A stretch of 64,000 nucleotides of DNA from JACTOJ01 sp032335695 (GTDB taxonomy: Bacteria; Bacillota; Clostridia; Clostridiales; Clostridiaceae): the NCBI RefSeq assembly GCF_032335695.1, contig NZ_JACTOJ010000024.1:8458-72457 (forward strand), written 5' to 3'. The notes under the pieces are model-generated. The model was not told the origin of the DNA. It saw only the letters and a list, made by a program, of their open reading frames with translations, and made no database searches. Shown here in pieces: positions 61,284-64,000 of this stretch. Position 1 is the first letter of the stretch; each line of letters opens with the position of its first letter. The position numbers and the translations under genes were made by a program.

Positions 61284-62678
61284 TCACATACTATCAAACT
61301 CTTTGATTCTATTTAGAACTATTTTTGATTTCTTAGAGTCCATTACTATATCCATCATAGGTTTCCCTGTTTCTCTTGCCAATATCTCAATAATTTTATT
61401 TATGCAATACGCTCCCCTACACCTTCCTACTATAGCACCTGTTCTTCGTTTTACACCCTCAACAGTTCTAGCTCCTAAAGGTCTCCTTATGGAATCCACA
61501 ATTTCTCCTTCTGTAACTTTGCTGCATACGCATATCATTTTTCCGTACATACTGTCCATTTTTATTACTTCATTCATTTCTTCATCAGAAAGCTCCTTAA
61601 ATCTGTACAAAGGTCTCCTTCTATCATTAAAGTCTTTCTTAGCTTTACAAGGAATATTATTTGTAATAGTCTCTACAACCATTGCAGCTATGTATGGAGT
61701 CATAGTTATCTCAGCATAGCTTTTTCCAGTAATATTTATGTATCCATTCCTTATAAAACTATCATCTATAATAATATTATCCTTGTAGTAATTAGATATA
61801 TAAAAACTGTCCACTTTTTTTTCTTCATTTTCTTTTAATATATATTTACTTCTTTTTACTGATTCTTTCACATCTATAGGCTCATCCGTCTTTACATATC
61901 CTACCCCATTACCTAGAGGAGATTTAGTATATATTAATTCATCCCCATTTTCCATCATGCAAAATATATTATTTGAATAAAATTCTGTATTTTCTTTATT
62001 TAACAAAAAGTAATTTAAATATTTGTACTGATGAAATCTTGAACTTTTCTGAGTATAAATACTGTAGTTATCTACTGGAGTAGTATTAACCACCATCCTG
62101 CAGGTAAATTTGTTTTTATTTGTTGTAACTCTAACTCCCCTAGATATTTTTTCTATATCTATCACTTCTTCTTCTAATTTAAAAATAACACCGTTATCAA
62201 AAGCAACCTCTGCATATGCTATAGCCAGATCATAAGGGCATATCACCCCTGTATTAGGTGAGTATAAAGCCATCTTTACATCTTCGCTAATATTGGGTTC
62301 AATCTCCCTTATTTCATATCCTTTTAAAAGTCTTACATAATCCATTCCTCTTTCTATTGCCTTTTGATACATTTGCTCAATTTTAATTTCTCCGTTTTTC
62401 CCCTCGGCAATCATTAACGAGCCTTTTCTTTGAAATGGTATGCTAAATTTATTGCTTATTTCATCAAATTTAAGATTTCCCATAAATTCTAATTTTGCCA
62501 TTAAATCATCCTTGCTCTCCATACCATCATATACTATAGCGGTATTAGTAAGGGAAACATCATCTGCTATATCATAATCCTTTTCAATAAGAGCCACATT
62601 TAAACTGTACTTGGAAAGCTCATAGGCAACCGCACAGCCTATGATTCCACCACCTAATATCAAAACATCATAATCCAT
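61284..62678 (-). CDS. GlpA-like FAD-dependent dehydrogenase with BFD-like iron-sulfur domain
   Basis: A 464-residue FAD oxidoreductase of the DAO/glycerol-3-phosphate dehydrogenase type. The N-terminal FAD motif DVLILGGGIIGCAVAYEL is intact. The C-terminal bacterioferritin-associated-ferredoxin-like [2Fe-2S] domain has four Cys: MICVCSKVTEGEI and GRCRGAYC. The enzyme probably oxidises glycerol-3-phosphate or a related 2-hydroxy acid and passes electrons onward. The usual middle partner oxidoreductase gene is absent between it and the DUF1667 gene. It lies 22 bases after the NiaR-like gene. Confidence 0.88.
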   Translation of the reverse strand: MDYDVLILGGGIIGCAVAYELSKYSLNVALIEKDYDIADDVSLTNTAIVYDGMESKDDLMAKLEFMGNLKFDEISNKFSIPFQRKGSLMIAEGKNGEIKIEQMYQKAIERGMDYVRLLKGYEIREIEPNISEDVKMALYSPNTGVICPYDLAIAYAEVAFDNGVIFKLEEEVIDIEKISRGVRVTTNKNKFTCRMVVNTTPVDNYSIYTQKSSRFHQYKYLNYFLLNKENTEFYSNNIFCMMENGDELIYTKSPLGNGVGYVKTDEPIDVKESVKRSKYILKENEEKKVDSFYISNYYKDNIIIDDSFIRNGYINITGKSYAEITMTPYIAAMVVETITNNIPCKAKKDFNDRRRPLYRFKELSDEEMNEVIKMDSMYGKMICVCSKVTEGEIVDSIRRPLGARTVEGVKRRTGAIVGRCRGAYCINKIIEILARETGKPMMDIVMDSKKSKIVLNRIKEFDSM

Positions 62679-62700
62679 GTAAACCCCTCCAAATCCTTCA

Positions 62701-63216
62701 TTAATCCCTTGCTATAAACCCCTTTTTAGTGAGCTCTTCTATTACCCTCTCTATTATTTCTGCATTTTCTGCCTCTATGGTGTGCACATGTACTCCACCA
62801 GTAAGCTCTGATATTGGCTGAGCATTATATTTATTGAACCTCTCCATAAATTTATATACATCATTCTTATTTTTAATCATTAGCATACCTTTTATTTCAC
62901 CATACACGCTATGCTCTACTATAACATCAATAATAGCCGCTCCATTTTCTACAATAATATTAAGCTCATTCTCGATATCTTCCTTTTTATGATTTACTGC
63001 AATAAGCCTTGTTATTGTATTGCTTTTTAGAACAGGCATTATATATCCGTTTGGGGTTGCTATTATGGTATTTCCTTCAGCCTTTAAAATAGCGATATCC
63101 TTAACTATAACCTGTCTGGTAACTCCAATTTCTTCTGCTAAGGAACTTCCCTTTTGTGGGTCATTGGAATGTGTTAATTTATTTAAAACGTACTTTCTTC
63201 TTTCACTGGAATTCAT
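62701..63216 (-). CDS. NiaR-like transcriptional repressor (HTH_11 + 3H)
   Basis: About 171 residues. The N-terminal HTH_11 domain (RRKYVLNKLTHSN, then GSSLAEEIGVTRQVIVKDIAIL) and a C-terminal 3H domain identify the niacin-responsive repressor family NiaR, with the His residues in VNHKKEDI, IVEHSVYGE and GGVHVHTIEAE. NiaR represses NAD salvage and synthesis genes when niacin binds. No NAD gene is adjacent, so targets lie elsewhere or the protein has been recruited to the GlpA-like pair. The start is ATG 63216 or GTG 63228; the ribosome site AAAAGGATG is between, so the choice is uncertain. Confidence 0.85.
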   Translation of the reverse strand: MNSSERRKYVLNKLTHSNDPQKGSSLAEEIGVTRQVIVKDIAILKAEGNTIIATPNGYIMPVLKSNTITRLIAVNHKKEDIENELNIIVENGAAIIDVIVEHSVYGEIKGMLMIKNKNDVYKFMERFNKYNAQPISELTGGVHVHTIEAENAEIIERVIEELTKKGFIARD

Positions 63217-63245
63217 AAAAACATCCACATCCTTTTAAAATATAC

Positions 63246-63812
63246 CTAATTCATATTATCAAAATGCTGCAAAACTAAAATATCTTTATTCTTTACTTGA
63301 TTATGCTTATGATGATTTTTTATTACATCAATCCAATATTCATCATAATTTAATTTTCTTAGTATAGGTTCACCCATAGCAGCATGATTGTAGTAAACAT
63401 TTATCTTTTTTATATTGGAGTATTTTTTTATTCTATTTCTTGTTATTTTACCTAGAATAACCAATATAGATTTATCTATTATGTTTAGTCTTTTATTTAT
63501 CTTACCTATATCATGCATAAGTGCTACTTTCACAATGTTTTTTTTATGATTTTTGTCATCCGTATTCTTATAAAACTCATAATAATTTTCATCAATAGCC
63601 TTAGCAATTCTTATGCAATGTTTTACTTCTCCTTTAGAAAGTCTAAAAAAATATTCTCTTTCGTCTATATTCAATTTTTCATTTATGAATTTAATATCGT
63701 CCTCTGTTATCTTGCTAAAGAAAGCCCAAAAAAACTGCTTTATTCTATATATAGCCAACTTTATATCTCCTATCATTGTATAAAAAAGCTTTTTACATAT
63801 AGATTTTAACAT
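63246..63812 (-). CDS. HD-domain phosphohydrolase, membrane-tethered
   Basis: About 188 residues with an HD domain: HCIRIAKAI (His), KVALMHDIGKINKR (HD), YNHAAMGEPIL and VIKNHHKHN. The pattern is that of small HDc/HDIG-type metal-dependent phosphohydrolases. A Lys-rich, weakly hydrophobic N-terminus (IKLAIYRIKQFFWAFF) may sit at the membrane. The longest frame starts at 63866, but that ATG is inside the tRNA terminator hairpin, so ATG 63812 is taken; ATG 63776 is an alternative and neither has a good ribosome site. The substrate is unknown. Confidence 0.7.
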   Translation of the reverse strand: MLKSICKKLFYTMIGDIKLAIYRIKQFFWAFFSKITEDDIKFINEKLNIDEREYFFRLSKGEVKHCIRIAKAIDENYYEFYKNTDDKNHKKNIVKVALMHDIGKINKRLNIIDKSILVILGKITRNRIKKYSNIKKINVYYNHAAMGEPILRKLNYDEYWIDVIKNHHKHNQVKNKDILVLQHFDNMN

Positions 63813-63847
63813 AATTATATATTTTAAAACATATCCAAATAATAAAA

Positions 63848-63885
63848 AACAAAAATAAAAAGCCATGAACTAGCGTTCATGGCTT
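63848..63885 (-). terminator. Terminator of the tRNA-Ala transcript
   Basis: AAGCCATGAAC (63860-63870) and GTTCATGGCTT (63875-63885) are perfect 11-bp arms with loop TAGC, 4 bases after the tRNA-Ala CCA end. On the minus strand TTTTATTTTTG follows. Confidence 0.85.
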
Positions 63886-63889
63886 ACTA

Positions 63890-63965
63890 TGGTGGAGATT
63901 AAGGGATTCGAACCCTTGACCCCCTGCGTGCAAGGCAGGTGCTCTCCCAGCTGAGCTAAACCCCC
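63890..63965 (-). tRNA. tRNA-Ala (anticodon TGC)
   Basis: Acceptor GGGGGTT/AATCTCC, D arm AGCTCAGCTGGGAGAGC, anticodon stem CCTGC/GCAGG with loop CTTGCAC giving TGC, T loop GGTTCGAATCC and encoded CCA at 63890-63892. It is last in a minus-strand tRNA cluster that continues past the window edge. Confidence 0.95.
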
Positions 63966-63968
63966 AAA

Positions 63969-64000
63969 TGGTGGACCTTCAGGGACTCGAACCCCGGACC
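63969..64000 (-). tRNA. Partial tRNA, 3' half only
   Basis: The T arm (CGGGG TTCGAGT CCCTG), 3' acceptor strand AAGGTCC, discriminator A and encoded CCA (63969-63971) are visible. The anticodon lies beyond the window. The acceptor sequence resembles clostridial tRNA-Met or tRNA-Ile2, but identity cannot be settled here. Confidence 0.85.

Noticed and set aside
63813..63866. Longer N-terminus of the HD-domain protein
   Set aside because: The start codon at 63866 lies within the stem of the tRNA terminator and has no ribosome site, so the longer form is unlikely to be made.

Overview
The window is AT-rich, with AGGAGG-type ribosome binding sites, tight same-strand operons, AddAB in place of RecBCD, tRNAs with encoded CCA ends and a NiaR-type regulator. 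This points to a Clostridium-like Firmicute chromosome. Species cannot be named from the sequence alone. No rRNA, CRISPR array or intact insertion sequence was found.

Layout. 1-6.05 kb: an MFS transporter cut by the window edge, then two HTH+TPR (RRNPP-like) regulators. The second overlaps a 39-codon gene with the look of an exported signalling peptide. It is followed by a decayed stretch: a degenerate second peptide copy, a frameshifted small gene, a tyrosine-recombinase remnant and an S66 peptidase (MccF-like) remnant. 6.07-12.8 kb: housekeeping genes (GNAT, DUF2164, MBL hydrolase, YhaM-like exoribonuclease, cca, proC, HutD-like, FabV). 12.99-21.4 kb: a histidine degradation operon (RpiR regulator, M20 amidase, deiminase-like amidohydrolase, hutI, hutH, hutU). 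HutG and FtcD are not seen, so the M20 enzyme may do the last step. 21.7-32.1 kb: small redox enzymes, a transglutaminase lipoprotein with an AAA+ protein, an ABC exporter, a TetR/MFS pair with tandem operators, an HxlR/flavin reductase pair and an aldo-keto reductase. 32.3-35.7 kb: a response regulator/ABC/histidine kinase module of the antimicrobial-peptide-sensing type.

38.0-45.2 kb: an exopolysaccharide operon (BcsA-like synthase with PilZ, BcsB-position protein, AlgI-like MBOAT, AlgJ-like protein, GH8 glucanase), consistent with O-acetylated cellulose or a related glucan under c-di-GMP control. 45.3-52.6 kb: addB-addA. 54.7-58.6 kb: a compact operon of two unknown proteins, a Gly/Ser-rich lipoprotein, an 817-residue internally duplicated glutathionylspermidine-synthase-like ATP-grasp protein and a DUF350 membrane protein. 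It resembles the enterobacterial yjf/ygi gene groups and may be a peptide- or lipoprotein-modifying system. 58.8-64 kb: a Sll1717-family P-loop ATPase, two tRNA-Ser genes, a GlpA-like/DUF1667 pair, a NiaR-like repressor, an HD-domain protein, tRNA-Ala and a partial tRNA.

The most promising items are the RRNPP regulator-peptide pair with its decayed duplicate, the duplicated ATP-grasp/lipoprotein/DUF350 operon, a compact cluster of DnaA boxes followed by a candidate structured RNA at 24.96-25.25 kb, and a hairpin repeat present at two distant sites.
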